Positions 39,895 through 48,455 of a stretch of DNA of 55,572 nucleotides are shown in pieces. Position 1 is the stretch's first letter. Each line of letters starts with the position of its first letter. This stretch comes from Hyphomicrobiales bacterium (GTDB lineage: Bacteria > Pseudomonadota > Alphaproteobacteria > Rhizobiales > Beijerinckiaceae). A model generated the notes under the pieces. The model saw only the letters and a list, made by a program, of their open reading frames with translations. It made no database searches and was not told where the DNA came from. The DNA is taken from NCBI GenBank assembly GCA_026400535.1, contig JAPLOU010000049.1, positions 1-55,572 on the forward strand. Direction: 5' to 3'. Made by a program: the position numbers and the translations under genes.

Positions 39895-40731
39895 ATGACC
39901 GAAGCCCAGACCTACCGGACGCTCTTCATCTCGGACGTGCATCTCGGCACGAAGGCCTGTCAGGCCGAGGCCCTTCTGGGCTTTCTGCGCGATCACGACG
40001 CCGACACGATCTATCTGATCGGCGACATCATCGATGGCTGGGCGCTCAAGGGTGGCTGGTATTGGCCGCAGGCGCACAATGACGTCGTGCAGAAACTCTT
40101 GCGCAAGGGGCGCAAGGGCGCGCGCATCATCTACCTGCCCGGCAATCATGACGAGTTCCTGCGTGGCTATTACGGCACCCATTTCGGCGGAATCGAGGTG
40201 CAGGAAACCGCGATCCACGAGTCGGCGGACGGCAAGCGCTACCTTGTCCTGCATGGCGACGCGTTCGATTTCGTCATCCGCCATGCCCGCTGGCTGGCCC
40301 ATCTCGGCGACACCGCCTACGACGTGGCCATCTTCCTGAACCGGATCGTCACGGGCGTCCGCCGCCGGCTGGGCCTGCCTTACTGGTCGCTGTCGGCCTG
40401 GGCCAAGCTCAAGGTCAAGAATGCGGTCTCGGTGATCTCGAAGTTCGAGGACGCCCTGACCCGCGAGGCGGAGCGCCAGGAAGTGCAGGGCGTCATCTGC
40501 GGCCACATCCATCATGCGACATCGCGCGAGATCGGCGCGGTTCATTATCTCAACAGTGGCGACTGGGTCGAAAGCTGCACCGCCATCGCGGAGCATCACG
40601 ATGGCCGCATGGAGGTTATCCACTGGATGAGACAGGGGCCGGGTCTGGCGTCGCGACGCATGCGCGGTGCGCCCGAGCCGGACGAGGCGGACACAACACC
40701 GGTGCCGATTGCTGCCAGGCAATGGGCCTGA
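39895..40731 (+). CDS. plcP: PlcP-like metallophosphoesterase (annotated family: UDP-2,3-diacylglucosamine diphosphatase)
   Basis: Calcineurin-like phosphoesterase of 278 residues with all five metal motifs: SDVHLG (13-18), GDIIDGW (about 43), GNHDEF (about 83), HGDAFD (about 119) and GHIHHAT (about 203). By general family it looks like LpxH. However, Alphaproteobacteria normally use LpxI, and this exact context (followed by a GT4 glycosyltransferase, divergent from a PmtA-like gene) is that of PlcP. PlcP is the intracellular phospholipase C that releases diacylglycerol from phosphatidylcholine when phosphate is scarce. The ATG at 39895 is chosen since the first 14 codons of the longer frame overlap the promoter region. 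LpxH activity remains possible. Confidence 0.65.
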   Translation: MTEAQTYRTLFISDVHLGTKACQAEALLGFLRDHDADTIYLIGDIIDGWALKGGWYWPQAHNDVVQKLLRKGRKGARIIYLPGNHDEFLRGYYGTHFGGIEVQETAIHESADGKRYLVLHGDAFDFVIRHARWLAHLGDTAYDVAIFLNRIVTGVRRRLGLPYWSLSAWAKLKVKNAVSVISKFEDALTREAERQEVQGVICGHIHHATSREIGAVHYLNSGDWVESCTAIAEHHDGRMEVIHWMRQGPGLASRRMRGAPEPDEADTTPVPIAARQWA

Positions 40732-40759
40732 CCACAGCACAGCACGATCACGCTCAACC

Positions 40760-41797
40760 ATGAAACTGCTGATCGCCACCGACGCATGGTCACCGCAGGT
40801 CAACGGCGTTGTGAAGACGCTGGGGTCCCTGGTCGCGGAGTTGAGGCGGCGTGGCGTTGACATCTGCGTGGTCACCCCAGGCGACTTCCCGACCATGCCA
40901 TTGCCGACCTATCACGAGATCAAACTGGCCTGGCCATGGCCGTCAGTCATCCGTGAACGGCTCACTCGGTTCAGGCCCGACCACATTCATATCGCCACCG
41001 AAGGCCCGATCGGCTGGGCGATGCGCCATGCCTGCCTGCATGACGGACGCGTCTTCACCACCAGCTATCACACCCGCTTTCCCGAATACCTCTTGGCCCG
41101 CGCCCCGATCCCGCTTGATGTCAGCTATGCCGCGCTGCGCGGCTTTCACAATGCGGGCCATGGCGTGATGGTATCGACCCGTTCCATCGAGAACGAACTG
41201 GCGGCCCGCGGCTTCACCAATCTGATGCGTTGGGGCCGCGGCGTCGACCTGAAGCGCTTCTCGCCGGATGCGCCGACCGACGCCCTGCCGCATTGGCCGC
41301 GCCCCGTGTTCCTGACCGTTGGCCGGCTCGCGCCCGAGAAAAACCTCGACGCCTTTCTCGGGCTCGACCTGCCGGGCACGAAGGTGGTGATCGGCGATGG
41401 ACCTTCGGTGACCGAACTGCGTGACCGCCACCGCCAGGTGGTCTTTCTGGGCCAGCGTAGCCATGACGAACTGCCATCGCTCTATGCCCACGCCGATGTC
41501 TTCGTCTTTCCGAGCCTGACAGACACGTTCGGCCTTGTCCTGATCGAGGCGATGGCCTGCGGCCTTCCCGTCGCGGCCTTCGACGTTGCCGGACCGCGCG
41601 ATGTGGTCGGCAACAGCGCCGCCGGTGTGCTCGGGCCGGATCTCAGGGCGAATGCGCTGGCGGCCTTGCGCATCAGGCGAACAGTCTGCCGCGAGCATGC
41701 GCTCGGCTTCACCTGGGACAAGTCTGCCGACCAGTTCATCGCCAATGTCGAGGCCGCGCAGAACGCGAAACGCCGGGAACTTGAATCAGCGGCCTGA
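40760..41797 (+). CDS. agt: GT4-family glycosyltransferase, Agt-like glycolipid synthase
   Basis: Glycosyltransferase of 345 residues, GT-B fold. It starts MKLLIATDAWSPQVNGVVKT, the donor-loop sequence is GRLAPEKNLDAFL, and the EX7E element is FPSLTDTFGLVLIEAMACGL (about 250-269). It begins 28 bases after the PlcP-like gene, so they are cotranscribed. In phosphate-starved Alphaproteobacteria, Agt adds glucose or glucuronate to the diacylglycerol made by PlcP, replacing phospholipids with glycolipids. That role fits the context. Sugar donor is not readable. Confidence 0.72.
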   Translation: MKLLIATDAWSPQVNGVVKTLGSLVAELRRRGVDICVVTPGDFPTMPLPTYHEIKLAWPWPSVIRERLTRFRPDHIHIATEGPIGWAMRHACLHDGRVFTTSYHTRFPEYLLARAPIPLDVSYAALRGFHNAGHGVMVSTRSIENELAARGFTNLMRWGRGVDLKRFSPDAPTDALPHWPRPVFLTVGRLAPEKNLDAFLGLDLPGTKVVIGDGPSVTELRDRHRQVVFLGQRSHDELPSLYAHADVFVFPSLTDTFGLVLIEAMACGLPVAAFDVAGPRDVVGNSAAGVLGPDLRANALAALRIRRTVCREHALGFTWDKSADQFIANVEAAQNAKRRELESAA

Positions 41798-41863
41798 TCC
41801 GGGCTGCGCCACGGCGCCGCAGCGATCCTGATTTGTCGATGCGGCTGGCCTAGCTAACAGGGT

Positions 41864-42595
41864 ATGACCTCATTGGCCGGACCTTCCCGCATGCTTCATA
41901 CGTTCTACCGTTTGCTTGCGATCGTGGCGCTGCTTGGGCACGCAGATGTTCAAATGGTTTTGGCGCAGTCCCCGGACAGGGTCAGGCTTGGGTCCTATGC
42001 AATCGATCGCACCGAGGTCAGCATCGGCCAGTTCAGGCTCTATGCACATGAAAGACAGATCGTGACGGCCGCAGAGCGCGAAGGTGGCGGCTTTGAGTTC
42101 AATGGCGGCTGGACGCGTCGTCCAGGCTGGACCTTCAAGGCACCGCAGGGAAAACCGGGTGCCGACAGCGAACCCGTCACCCATGTTTCGTGGCAAGAGG
42201 CCAGCGACTATTGTGTCTTTGTCGGCGGACGCCTGCCGACCATGGCGGAATGGCGGAATGCCGCCTACTCCGAACAGCGCGATCAACCGACCGATGGCTT
42301 TGTCAAGGGGCGCACCTATCGCTATCCCGTGGGCGAACAGCCGGACGGAATGAACAACAATCGGCTTGCGCATGTCCCGGTCGGCACCACCAAGCGCGGT
42401 GTCAACGGACTGTTCGACATGGGGGCCAATGTCTGGGAATGGATCGCCGACCGGCGGGGCAGCGACGCCCTCACGGCCGGCGGTTCGTGGTGGTATGGCC
42501 CGGCGCAGGCGCGTGCTGAAGGGATCCAGTGGAAAGCTGCAGTTTTTTACGCAGTCTATGTCGGTTTTCGCTGCGCCTATGATGTGGCGGGCTGA
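41864..42595 (+). CDS. FGE-sulfatase (SUMF1) domain protein, probably exported
   Basis: A 243-residue protein with an N-terminal hydrophobic segment (LHTFYRLLAIVALLGHADVQ, about residues 11-30), then a formylglycine-generating-enzyme-like fold. Recognisable parts are AIDRTEVSIGQFRLYA, VTHVSWQEASDYCVFVGGRL, PTMAEWRNAAY, MGANVWEWIADR and TAGGSWWYG. The Cys pair used by true formylglycine-generating enzymes is not seen around GGSWW, so it is probably not catalytic in that sense; many relatives are ligand-binding or haem/copper-free variants. Its stop is followed by 1 base before the histidine phosphatase gene, so they are coupled. Confidence 0.82.
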   Translation: MTSLAGPSRMLHTFYRLLAIVALLGHADVQMVLAQSPDRVRLGSYAIDRTEVSIGQFRLYAHERQIVTAAEREGGGFEFNGGWTRRPGWTFKAPQGKPGADSEPVTHVSWQEASDYCVFVGGRLPTMAEWRNAAYSEQRDQPTDGFVKGRTYRYPVGEQPDGMNNNRLAHVPVGTTKRGVNGLFDMGANVWEWIADRRGSDALTAGGSWWYGPAQARAEGIQWKAAVFYAVYVGFRCAYDVAG

Positions 42596-42596
42596 C

Positions 42597-43157
42597 ATGC
42601 GTCGCCGCCTTGTCCTTGCGTTCCTGATGGTCGTGCCCAGCCTCAACCCGGTCACGGGGCAGGTCGCGGAGGATGCAGCCTGGGAGGCCCTTCGTGGTGG
42701 CGGCATCGTGCTGTTCCGCCATGCCAATGCGCCTGGCGGGGGTGATCCGGCCGGAATGCTGCTTGCCGACTGTGCAACACAGCGCAATCTGGATGTGACC
42801 GGCCGGCAGCAGGCGCGCCGGATCGGGGAGGCCTTCCGGTCCCGGCGCATCGCGGTCGGACGGGTGCTGAGTTCGCAGTGGTGCCGCACGCTCGAGACGG
42901 CGGAGCTTGCGTTTCCAGGTCGGGTTCAGCCGGAACCGATCGTCAATTCCTTCTTTGCTGAGCCGGGGAAGGGGCCGGACCAGACCCGTGCCGCCCGTGC
43001 GTTGCTTGGCGCATGGTCCGGTCCGGGCACCCTCGTCATTGTGACACATCAGGTCAATATCACCGCCCTGACAGGCATCGTGCCGGCTTCCGGCGAAGGG
43101 GTTGTCATCAGGATCGAGGGCGGGACCCTGGCCGTGATCGGACGTCTCCGGCCCTGA
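42597..43157 (+). CDS. Histidine phosphatase family protein, exported
   Basis: A 186-residue histidine phosphatase with a signal peptide (RRRLVLAFLMVVPSLNPVTG). The catalytic motif is LFRHANAPGGGDPAG, with RHA in place of the usual RHG, which is normal for this subgroup. Other motifs are QRNLDVTGRQQARRIG, LSSQWCRTLETAELAF and VTHQVNITALTG, the last carrying the second catalytic His. It starts one base after the stop of the FGE-fold gene. Substrate is unknown; the subgroup is found in periplasm of many Proteobacteria. Confidence 0.88.
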   Translation: MRRRLVLAFLMVVPSLNPVTGQVAEDAAWEALRGGGIVLFRHANAPGGGDPAGMLLADCATQRNLDVTGRQQARRIGEAFRSRRIAVGRVLSSQWCRTLETAELAFPGRVQPEPIVNSFFAEPGKGPDQTRAARALLGAWSGPGTLVIVTHQVNITALTGIVPASGEGVVIRIEGGTLAVIGRLRP

Positions 43158-43168
43158 CCCCACGCCGA

Positions 43169-43594
43169 TCAGCCGCGCCGGCGGCCGTAAAGCTCGAGCT
43201 TATGACGCACGATGTCGAAACCGAGCTCTGCCGCGATTTCCGCCTGCAGCTTCTCGATCCGCTCCGACCGGAATTCGATGACCTGGCCGGTGTCGATGTC
43301 GATCAGATGGTCGTGGTGATCGCTGTCGGCATTCTCGAAGCGGGCGCGCCCGGCATCGAAGTCATGACGCTGGATGGCGCCGTGATCCTCCAGCAGCCGC
43401 AAGGTCCGATAGACCGTTGACAGTGACACGCTGCCATCCAGCACGTAGGCGCGGTGGTAAAGCTCATCGGCGTTCGGATGGTCACGCGCCTCGGCCAGCA
43501 CCTTGACGATGACCTTGCGCTGCTCGGTCAGCCTGACGCCGGCAGCCTTCAATTCGGTCAGGAACCGCTCATAGCGCTGCGCAGGCGTGATCAT
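43169..43594 (-). CDS. mur: Fur-family regulator, Mur (manganese uptake regulator) type
   Basis: A 141-residue Fur-like repressor. The winged-helix DNA-binding half contains VRLTEQRKVIVKVLAEARDH and SLSTVYRTLRLLEDHG; the metal-binding hinge is ENADSDHHDHLIDIDTG, which lacks the CXXC of zinc-containing Fur, as in rhizobial Mur. It is divergent from sitABCD, the known Mur target: with Mn bound, Mur represses sit. The start ATG at 43594 gives the normal length; longer frames run into the operator. Fur proper is possible, but the neighbour favours Mur. Confidence 0.85.
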   Translation of the reverse strand: MITPAQRYERFLTELKAAGVRLTEQRKVIVKVLAEARDHPNADELYHRAYVLDGSVSLSTVYRTLRLLEDHGAIQRHDFDAGRARFENADSDHHDHLIDIDTGQVIEFRSERIEKLQAEIAAELGFDIVRHKLELYGRRRG

Positions 43595-43625
43595 GATGCG
43601 AAAATAGCCTTGTTGACACGCAGAT

Positions 43626-43639
43626 GCAAACCTATTTGC
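43626..43639. promoter_or_regulatory. Inverted repeat, candidate Mur operator
   Basis: GCAAA-CCTA-TTTGC is a perfect 5+4+5 dyad, with further GCAA/TTGC elements nearby (43638-43653 and 43666-43680). It overlaps a possible -35 of the mur gene (TTGCAT, complement of 43624-43629) and sits 19 bases before the -35 of sitA. AT-rich, in contrast to the neighbouring coding DNA. Confidence 0.5.
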
Positions 43640-43657
43640 CAATGATTCGCAAATGCG

Positions 43658-43687
43658 TTGACAGATGCAAGTAATTCGCAATAGCAT
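43658..43687 (+). promoter_or_regulatory. Candidate promoter of sitABCD
   Basis: -35 TTGACA (43658-43663) and -10 TAGCAT (43682-43687) are 18 bases apart. They lie 25 bases before the sitA start, with ribosome site AAGGGAG at 43699. The -35 is perfect; the -10 matches 4 of 6. Confidence 0.5.
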
Positions 43688-43711
43688 GATCGTCAGCAAG
43701 GGAGTTTGTGA

Positions 43712-44650
43712 ATGGTTGATCAACCTGCTGGCTGGACACGCCGCACGTCTCTGGCAGCTCTCGCCGCCGGGGCAGGGGGGCTTTTGGCGATGCAAGCGCC
43801 GGCCTTTGGCCAGAGCCCCCGCACTGGCGGCGGCCCGCTCAGGGTCTTGACGACCTTCACGATCATCCAGGACATCGCCCAGAACGTGGCGGGCACCACG
43901 GCGATCGTCGAATCCATCACCAAGCCGGGCGCCGAGATCCATGACTATCAGCCGACGCCGCTTGACGTGGTGAAAGCGCAGTCCGCCGATCTGGTCTTGT
44001 GGAACGGCATGAACCTCGAACGCTGGTTCGAAAGGTTCTTCGAAAACGTCAAGCAGGTGCCGAGCGCCGTCATCTCCACGGGCGTCGAGCCCATACCGAT
44101 CCGGCAGGGTCCGTATGATGGTCGGCCCAATCCGCATGCCTGGATGTCGACCAGCGCCGCCCTGATCTATGTCGAGAACATCAGAAAGGCTTTGAGCGGC
44201 GCTGATCCCGCGAATGCGGCGACCTATGCCGGCAATGCCGCTGCCTACAGCGCCAGGATCAAGGCCATCGACGAGCCGTTGCGCCAGCGGCTGGCTTCAA
44301 TTGCGGAGGCGCAGCGCTGGTTGGTGACGTCCGAGGGGGCATTCAGCTATCTGGCGCGAGACCATGGCATGCGGGAGGCCTATCTGTGGCCCATCAACGC
44401 CGACGCGCAGGGCACGCCGCAGCAGGTGAGGGCGGTGATCCGGACGGTCCGCGCCAACAGGATCCCCGTCGTGTTCAGCGAAAGCACCGTGTCGGACAAG
44501 CCGGCCCGTCAGGTCGCGCGCGAGACCGGCGCGCGCTATGGCGGCGTCCTTCATGTCGACAGCCTCAGCGACGCGCGCGGCCCGGTGCCGACCTATCTGA
44601 AGCTGCTGGAGGTAACGGTCGACACGATCGCCAAGGGGTTTGGCAAGTGA
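43712..44650 (+). CDS. sitA: Manganese/iron ABC transporter, substrate-binding protein
   Basis: Periplasmic metal receptor, 312 residues. Signal with two arginines ([20 protein letters not shown]). Metal ligands fit the cluster A-I family: the first His in [11 protein letters not shown] (His77) and the second in [11 protein letters not shown], with Glu in FSESTVSD and the final Asp in HVDSLSD. It is the first gene of sitABCD. The product binds Mn2+ or Fe2+. A GGGAG ribosome site precedes the ATG. Confidence 0.95.
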   Translation: MVDQPAGWTRRTSLAALAAGAGGLLAMQAPAFGQSPRTGGGPLRVLTTFTIIQDIAQNVAGTTAIVESITKPGAEIHDYQPTPLDVVKAQSADLVLWNGMNLERWFERFFENVKQVPSAVISTGVEPIPIRQGPYDGRPNPHAWMSTSAALIYVENIRKALSGADPANAATYAGNAAAYSARIKAIDEPLRQRLASIAEAQRWLVTSEGAFSYLARDHGMREAYLWPINADAQGTPQQVRAVIRTVRANRIPVVFSESTVSDKPARQVARETGARYGGVLHVDSLSDARGPVPTYLKLLEVTVDTIAKGFGK

Positions 44651-45579
44651 GCGTGCCGGTCGGCGGGGCCTGGTTCGCCTTGGGACGCCCCGTATCCGTG
44701 GCCCATCCGCCGGCCATGATCGATGTTGCGGGCATCTCCGTGACCTATTCCAATGGCGTGACGGCGATCAAGGACGCCAGCTTCGCGCTCGGCTCGTCCA
44801 CGATCTGCGCGCTTGTCGGCGTCAATGGCTCGGGCAAGTCGACACTGTTCAAGACCCTGATGGGCTTCCTGACGCCGGCCACCGGATCGGTCACGATTTC
44901 CGGTCTGCCCGTCCCGGATGCCCTGAAACGCGGCATCGTCGCCTATGTGCCCCAGAGCGAGGATGTCGACTGGAGCTTTCCCGTCCTGGTCGAGGATGTG
45001 GTGATGATGGGGCGCTATGGCCACATGAACGCCCTGCGCCTCGCCAGCGCCGCCGACAGGCGGGCGGTCGATCAGGCGCTGGAGCGTGTCGACATGGCTG
45101 TCTTCCGCAAGCGCCAGATCGGCGAATTGTCGGGTGGGCAGAAAAAGCGCGTGTTCCTCGCACGCGCGCTGGCGCAGGCGGGATCGGTCATCCTGCTTGA
45201 CGAGCCGTTCACCGGGGTTGATGTGAAGACAGAGGCAGCGATTATCGCCTTGCTGCACAGCCTGCGCCGCGAGGGCTGCCTGATTTTCGTCTCGACCCAC
45301 AATCTCGGCAGCATCCCCGACTTCTGCGACCATGTTGTCCTGTTCAACCGGACCGTGATCGCGGCCGGCCCCACCCAGGCCACCTTCACCGAGGCCAACC
45401 TGGCCCGCGCCTTCGGCGGCGTGCTGCGCCATGTCCGCCTGGGCGGGGCCGACCTGCATGATGATGCCGACGGTCGTTCGATCACGGTGCTGACGGATGA
45501 CGAGCGCCCGCTGGTTCTCTATGGCGAACAGGATCGCAAGACGATGGTCACCCCCGGCAAGAGGGAGCAGGGCGCATGA
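44647..45579 (+). CDS. sitB: Manganese/iron ABC transporter, ATP-binding protein
   Basis: ATPase subunit, 310 residues from the GTG at 44647 that overlaps the sitA stop (GTGA). An ATG at 44716 would give a shorter form lacking a 23-residue N-terminal extension. Walker A is GVNGSGKST, the Q-loop region is [14 protein letters not shown], the signature is [17 protein letters not shown], and Walker B is [12 protein letters not shown]. The C-terminal extension of about 50 residues after the core ABC is shared with rhizobial SitB. It overlaps sitC by 4 bases. Confidence 0.94.
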   Translation: MSVPVGGAWFALGRPVSVAHPPAMIDVAGISVTYSNGVTAIKDASFALGSSTICALVGVNGSGKSTLFKTLMGFLTPATGSVTISGLPVPDALKRGIVAYVPQSEDVDWSFPVLVEDVVMMGRYGHMNALRLASAADRRAVDQALERVDMAVFRKRQIGELSGGQKKRVFLARALAQAGSVILLDEPFTGVDVKTEAAIIALLHSLRREGCLIFVSTHNLGSIPDFCDHVVLFNRTVIAAGPTQATFTEANLARAFGGVLRHVRLGGADLHDDADGRSITVLTDDERPLVLYGEQDRKTMVTPGKREQGA

Positions 45580-46451
45580 GCCCCGACGGTTGGCTGACGC
45601 TCCTGTTCGAGCCCTTCAGCTACGGCTATATGTCGAAGGCCATCTGGGTCAGCGCGCTGGTCGGGGCGGTGTGCGGTTTTCTGTCCTGCTATCTGATCCT
45701 GAAGGGCTGGGCCCTGATGGGAGATGCTCTCGCGCATTCGGTTGTGCCGGGCGTCGCGCTCGCCTACATGATGGCGCTTCCCTATGCTCTGGGTGCCTTT
45801 ATCTCGGCCATTCTCGCAGCGCTCGCCATCAGTCTCGTGCGCCGCATCACGCTGCTGCGCGAGGATGTGGTTATCGGACTGGTCTTCACCAGCATGTTTG
45901 CTGCCGGCCTGCTGATCGTTTCGATCAGTCCCACCTCGGTCAACGTCCAGTCGATCGTTCTTGGCAACGTGCTCGCCATCTCCGACGAGGATGTGGTGCA
46001 GGTCATCATCATCGCCGCCGTGTCGCTGCTGATCCTGGGCCTGCGCTGGAAGGACCTGATGCTGACCTTCTTCGATGAGAGCCAGGCGCGGATCGTCGGC
46101 GTCAACCCGCAGCGGCTGCGCGTCCTGTTCTTCGTCCTGCTCAGCGCCTGCACGGTCGCGGCCTTGCAGACAGTGGGTGCCGTACTGGTGATCGCGATGG
46201 TGGTGACGCCGGGCGCGACGGCCTACCTTCTGACGGACCGTTTCAGTCGGATGATCTGGCTGGCGATGCTCATCGGAGCTGCGACAAGCGCGGTTGGGGC
46301 CTATCTCAGCTTCTTCGTCGATGGCGCCACGGGGGGACTGATCGTCACCCTCCAGACGCTGGTGTTCCTCGGCGCCTTCGTGTTTGCTCCCAAGCATGGC
46401 CGTCTGGCCGCACGCCGCTCATCACGCGCGACGTCGGGGGCGCCGGCATGA
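45576..46451 (+). CDS. sitC: Manganese/iron ABC transporter, permease 1
   Basis: ABC-3 family membrane subunit, 291 residues with 8-9 helices. Family segments are [20 protein letters not shown], the cytoplasmic EAA-like region, and [20 protein letters not shown]. It overlaps sitB and sitD by 4 bases each (ATGA), so the four genes are translationally linked. It pairs with SitD to form a heterodimeric channel. Confidence 0.94.
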   Translation: MSPDGWLTLLFEPFSYGYMSKAIWVSALVGAVCGFLSCYLILKGWALMGDALAHSVVPGVALAYMMALPYALGAFISAILAALAISLVRRITLLREDVVIGLVFTSMFAAGLLIVSISPTSVNVQSIVLGNVLAISDEDVVQVIIIAAVSLLILGLRWKDLMLTFFDESQARIVGVNPQRLRVLFFVLLSACTVAALQTVGAVLVIAMVVTPGATAYLLTDRFSRMIWLAMLIGAATSAVGAYLSFFVDGATGGLIVTLQTLVFLGAFVFAPKHGRLAARRSSRATSGAPA

Positions 46452-47284
46452 CCGTGATCACCTGGCTGACCGCGCCCTTCGCCTTTGACTTCATGCAGCG
46501 CGCGTTGATTGTCGCCGTGCTGGTCGGCGCCATCTGCGCGCTTCTGTCCTGCTTCCTCGTGCTCAAGGGCTGGTCCTTGATGGGAGACGCGGTCTCGCAC
46601 GCCGTCCTGCCCGGCCTTGTCATCGCGCAGGTGCTCAACCTGCCGCTGATGCTGGGCGCTTTCGTGGCGGGACTGGCCTGCGCCCTCGCCACAGGTTACC
46701 TCAAGCGCAACAGCCGTGTGAAGGAGGATGCCGTGCTCGGCATCGTGTTTTCCGGCATGTTCGCCCTTGGCCTCGTGCTGTTCGCCAAGGTCGGCAGCGA
46801 CCAGCACCTGCTCCACATTCTGTTCGGCAACATGCTGGGTGTGCGCTGGGATGATGTGATCAGCACCGCGGCTGTGGTCCTGCCGGTGGGTGCGCTGGTG
46901 CTGCTGAAGCGCAAGGACCTGTTGCTGGCCTGTTTCGACCCGGCCCATGCGCGCGCCATCGGCTTGCCCGTCGCGCTGTATGAAGTCGGCCTTCTGGCGC
47001 TGCTGGCGCTCACCATTGTCGCGTCGCTGAAGGCGGTTGGCGTGATCCTGGTGATCGCCATGCTGATTGCGCCGGGAGCCATCGGCTCCATGCTGAGCAA
47101 GCGCTTTGACGCCATGCTGGCCATCGCGGCCTGCGCCGCCATTGCGTCGAGCGTGGTCGGCACCATCCTCAGCTTTCACCTTGATGGAGCCACCGGCCCG
47201 ATGATCGTCGTGGTGCAGTCGGTGCTGTTTGCCGCGGCCGTCATTGTCGCGCAGTGGAAGCGCCGCCGCCTGATGGGCGCCTGA
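46448..47284 (+). CDS. sitD: Manganese/iron ABC transporter, permease 2
   Basis: Second ABC-3 family membrane subunit, 278 residues. Family segments are KGWSLMGDAVSHAVLPGLVI and VILVIAMLIAPGAIGSMLSK. Its sequence is a paralogue of SitC. It is the last gene of the operon and is followed by a hairpin at 47305-47331. Confidence 0.94.
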   Translation: MTVITWLTAPFAFDFMQRALIVAVLVGAICALLSCFLVLKGWSLMGDAVSHAVLPGLVIAQVLNLPLMLGAFVAGLACALATGYLKRNSRVKEDAVLGIVFSGMFALGLVLFAKVGSDQHLLHILFGNMLGVRWDDVISTAAVVLPVGALVLLKRKDLLLACFDPAHARAIGLPVALYEVGLLALLALTIVASLKAVGVILVIAMLIAPGAIGSMLSKRFDAMLAIAACAAIASSVVGTILSFHLDGATGPMIVVVQSVLFAAAVIVAQWKRRRLMGA

Positions 47285-47304
47285 CAGTGCCCGCTGTCGA
47301 CCCG

Positions 47305-47331
47305 CGCCTGCGCCGCGCGGCGCAGGCGTTT
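47305..47331 (+). terminator. Hairpin terminator of sitABCD
   Basis: CGCCTGCGCC (47305-47314), loop GCGC, GGCGCAGGCG (47319-47328), then TTT. Perfect 10-bp stem with a short T run. Confidence 0.7.
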
Positions 47332-47400
47332 ACGGGCTGTTAACCATGTCTGCCTAGCCTGAAGCCTGGCAGAATATGGCTTTCCGGGTGGGGCATCAAC

Positions 47401-48360
47401 ATGAGCGAATACCGCCTGATTGGCGTGACGACGCCCCAGGCTGCGGACAAGCTGATCGCTTCGGGCGCTGCGTTGGCAGGCGAGCCCGTGTTCATCACCC
47501 GCTATCCCGGCCTCGCCGCCTTAAGGGTCAGGGCCGACGAAGCGACCCCCGTTTGTTCGACCGATTTCCGGCAGCAGGTGGAAGCCGCAGCAGCGGCAGG
47601 CCCGCTGCTACCGGGCGCGGCCGACAATCCGCTCATCGATGAGACCGAAGCCCTTCGCGCGCTGGCCATCGGACATGCGCGTCTGAGCCAGGCGCTCGAC
47701 CTGTTCAGCAGCCACCGGCAATACCACATCACCGTGTCATGGAACCCGCTGATCGCGATGGCCCATTGCGCCACGCAACCGGAGTTCAAGGCTGCCCTGA
47801 GCAAGATCGATGGCGATGCCGCCGCCCGCAGCCGGACGATCAGCGATCTGATCGCCGCCGCACGCGACCGGCTGCGCGCCGGAGCGGCGAAGCGCCTCGC
47901 GCTCGCATGCGCGGCCCTCCTCGAAACGCCGCCGCCGAGCCCGTCCATGGTGGCCAGCATCGTCGTTCTGGTCGATCAGGCCAGGGAGGCCGCCTTCGAC
48001 GCCGCGCTTGAAGATGTCTACGCGTCCTTTCCCGACCTGTCAGTCGAGCAGCTTGGCCCGTTGCCTCCATCTGCCTTTGCGAGCCTGGTCATCGAGCGGC
48101 CCTCCGCCCGTGACATTGCCAAGGCCAGACTGGCTCTGGGTCTCGACAGTCTCCACAACGAGACGCTCCACACGGCCTATGCTGCTGCCATCGCTCCGGC
48201 CTGCTCTGGTGACCAAGACGATCCGGCCCGCTTGACCGCCCTGACGCAGGCCTACCAACTGCTCCAGCGCCTTGATGAAGCCAACAGCGCCGGCGGCGAC
48301 CGCAATGCGCCGATCCTCGTCGACCTCGTGGGTGCCGGAGGGACGCGTTGGGCCGCCTGA
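47401..48360 (+). CDS. GvpL/GvpF-like protein with J-domain-like C-terminus
   Basis: A 319-residue soluble protein. Residues 1 to about 240 align by eye with the gas-vesicle GvpL/GvpF family. The start is YRLIGVTTP, then FITRYPGLAALRV, then HARLSQALDLFSSHRQYHIT. The C-terminal GvpF half is especially clear: IVVLVDQAREAAFDAALEDV followed by LGPLPPSAFASLVI, corresponding to the YxGPWPPYxF signature. The last 75 residues (ARLALGLDSLHNETLHTAYA to LTQAYQLLQRLDEA) look like a J-domain helix pair in which the HPD is lost. No gvpA, gvpN or gvpK lies in the window. It has 59 bases of leader after an A/T-rich stretch and is followed 95 bases on by a HAMP-type gene. Function unknown. Confidence 0.7.
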   Translation: MSEYRLIGVTTPQAADKLIASGAALAGEPVFITRYPGLAALRVRADEATPVCSTDFRQQVEAAAAAGPLLPGAADNPLIDETEALRALAIGHARLSQALDLFSSHRQYHITVSWNPLIAMAHCATQPEFKAALSKIDGDAAARSRTISDLIAAARDRLRAGAAKRLALACAALLETPPPSPSMVASIVVLVDQAREAAFDAALEDVYASFPDLSVEQLGPLPPSAFASLVIERPSARDIAKARLALGLDSLHNETLHTAYAAAIAPACSGDQDDPARLTALTQAYQLLQRLDEANSAGGDRNAPILVDLVGAGGTRWAA

Positions 48361-48455
48361 TCCGCCACCAGCCTGTTCGACCAGCCTCGCCATCCTGGCG
48401 CGCTCTTGCCCTTCTGAAGGCCTGTCCACCAACTCCGCACCGGTGAGTCAACCCC

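Noticed and set aside
39895..40731. Calling the phosphoesterase lpxH
   Set aside because: Family motifs alone would fit, but gene context (agt-like, pmtA) and the alphaproteobacterial use of LpxI favour PlcP. I left LpxH as an alternative in the entry.
42084..42519. Extra small genes in other frames of the FGE-fold gene
   Set aside because: No ribosome sites or domains; frames open only because of GC bias.
47401..48360. Gas vesicle cluster
   Set aside because: Only a GvpL/F-like domain is present; no gvpA, gvpN, gvpK or gvpJ in the window, so vesicles cannot be claimed.
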